Assembly: GCA_964506075.1 (NCBI GenBank)
Contig: CAZDKO010000053.1
Coordinates: 1-5,715, forward strand
Source: CAZDKO01 sp964506075 [NCBI: uncultured bacterium]
GTDB taxonomy: Bacteria > CAZDME01 > JAYEMH01
Direction of reading: 5' to 3'
DNA length: 5,715 bases
Of this stretch, positions 4,887 to 5,715 are shown in pieces. The notes below the pieces were generated by a model. It was not told the origin of the DNA. It worked only from the letters and a program-made list of their open reading frames with translations, and ran no database searches. Position numbers and translations under genes: made by a program. Numbering within the stretch: the stretch's first letter is position 1; each line of letters starts with the position of its first letter.

Positions 4887-5711
4887 ATGACTAAGAAATT
4901 AGGTTTAATTCTGGGTATAGTGGGGATATTATTATTTACCGGTAACGCCAATGCGTATATAGTAACCGATGGACTAGTGGCGTGGTGGAAATTTGATGAA
5001 ACCAGCGGCATCACGGCAGATGATTGCTGGGGAACTCATGATGGCACCCTGATTAACTATCCGACCTGGTCAACCGATACGGCCGGTTCCGGTTCTTCGG
5101 GGTCACTGGAATTTGACGGGACGGATGATTACGTTAATACCGTTAATAATATTGGAATTAGTGGAAAACAAGATAGAACCACTGAATTTTGGGCTAAATC
5201 AAATACCGCGAATTATTCAGCAGGGTATGGGGCACATGTTGTGTCCTGGGGGCTATGGAATAATTGGACCTATTGGACGCTTATGGCCAGGGGAAACGAA
5301 GCAACCTGGTGGGTTGGAGATGGAGGGCAGTTCCATGATTCAGGAGCAGCGGTGAGTACGGCTGAATGGCAACATATCGTTGCCACTCTTACCGGGGCAG
5401 ATAGAACATTGAAAATATATGTAAATGGAATTCAGGTTGGCGGAAATTTTATATTAAGTCCGAGTGTTAGTACAAATAACACTTCTGTACGGATTGGGGC
5501 GGGGACGGGTTTAGCCAATATTTACCGTTTTGATGGTTTAATTGATGAAGTCAGGATTTATAATCGCGCTTTGAGTCTAACTGAAGTGCAGCAAAATTAT
5601 GAAGACATGGGGGTAGAGGAGGATATTATTATTCCCGAACCCTCGGCCTTGTTGCTTCTCGCTACGGGATTACCCGGTTTATTGATTTTTAAACGTAAAG
5701 TTAATTGCTAA
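4887..5711 (+). CDS. Secreted LamG (concanavalin A-like) domain protein with PEP-CTERM sorting signal
   Basis: This 274-residue exported surface protein has a Sec signal peptide (about 1-23, ending in ANA). It is followed by one LamG/Laminin_G_3-type jellyroll: LVAWWKFDETSG at 30-41, SLEFDGTDDYV at 73-83, EWQHIVATLTG and LKIYVNG at 160-181, and FDGLIDEVRIYNRALSLTEV at 215-234. Such domains typically bind carbohydrate or act in adhesion. The C-terminus is a standard PEP-CTERM signal: Pro250-Glu251-Pro252, a hydrophobic helix at about 253-268, then a basic KRK at 269-271. In known systems exosortase recognises this tail, and its substrates are often linked to exopolysaccharide or biofilm matrix. 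No exosortase is in the window. AAGGAG at 4874-4879, seven bases before ATG, is a strong ribosome-binding site. The length fits a single-domain PEP-CTERM LamG protein, and the catalytic residues of glucanases are not evident. Confidence 0.88.
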   Translation: MTKKLGLILGIVGILLFTGNANAYIVTDGLVAWWKFDETSGITADDCWGTHDGTLINYPTWSTDTAGSGSSGSLEFDGTDDYVNTVNNIGISGKQDRTTEFWAKSNTANYSAGYGAHVVSWGLWNNWTYWTLMARGNEATWWVGDGGQFHDSGAAVSTAEWQHIVATLTGADRTLKIYVNGIQVGGNFILSPSVSTNNTSVRIGAGTGLANIYRFDGLIDEVRIYNRALSLTEVQQNYEDMGVEEDIIIPEPSALLLLATGLPGLLIFKRKVNC

Positions 5712-5715
5712 TTTT

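Noticed and set aside
5113-5355. An 80-residue + strand frame inside the LamG gene
   Set aside because: It is an out-of-frame overlap with the LamG domain and has no ribosome-binding site or recognisable domain.

Overview
This window looks like chromosomal DNA from a Gram-negative (diderm) bacterium of moderate to low GC. The evidence is an exported beta-barrel protein ending in phenylalanine, several signal peptides, and a PEP-CTERM sorting tail, which is known only from organisms with an outer membrane and exosortase. The mix of genes (a DUF5674-type small protein, a QRAPGKE-type Y1 transposase with a helix-turn-helix tail, and a PEP-CTERM LamG protein) reminds me of uncultured lineages such as Omnitrophota. 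That placement is an inference from family resemblance, not something the sequence proves.

Layout, all genes on the + strand. Bases 1-60 are the last codons of an mscL-like mechanosensitive channel gene. A good extended -10 promoter (120-148) precedes a tight two-gene unit: a DUF5674-family protein (206-535) and a 95-residue helical protein (540-827) whose ribosome-binding site lies inside the first gene. Next come two exported proteins 25 bases apart, probably co-transcribed: an outer-membrane beta-barrel protein (910-1689) and an N-terminal-nucleophile amidase of the choloylglycine hydrolase / penicillin V acylase family (1715-2830).

The amidase gene runs directly into a compact mobile element (2819-3749). 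This consists of one Y1/HUH transposase of the RAYT/IS200 type between two 35-base direct repeats, each an imperfect palindrome. The left copy carries the amidase stop codon and the right copy encodes the last residues of the transposase. The two copies differ at only two bases, both unpaired in the predicted hairpin. This element is the most interesting structure here.

Downstream lie an arsenite methyltransferase gene, arsM (3789-4628), with no arsR or arsenic transporter next to it; a 258-base gap holding what looks like a decayed histidine-kinase C-terminus on the - strand; and a secreted LamG-domain protein with a PEP-CTERM anchor (4887-5711).

The genes do not form one pathway. The window reads as a mosaic of short, independent units: a small conserved gene pair, an envelope/periplasm pair, a transposon, an arsenic methylation gene and a surface protein, with visible traces of insertion and gene decay.
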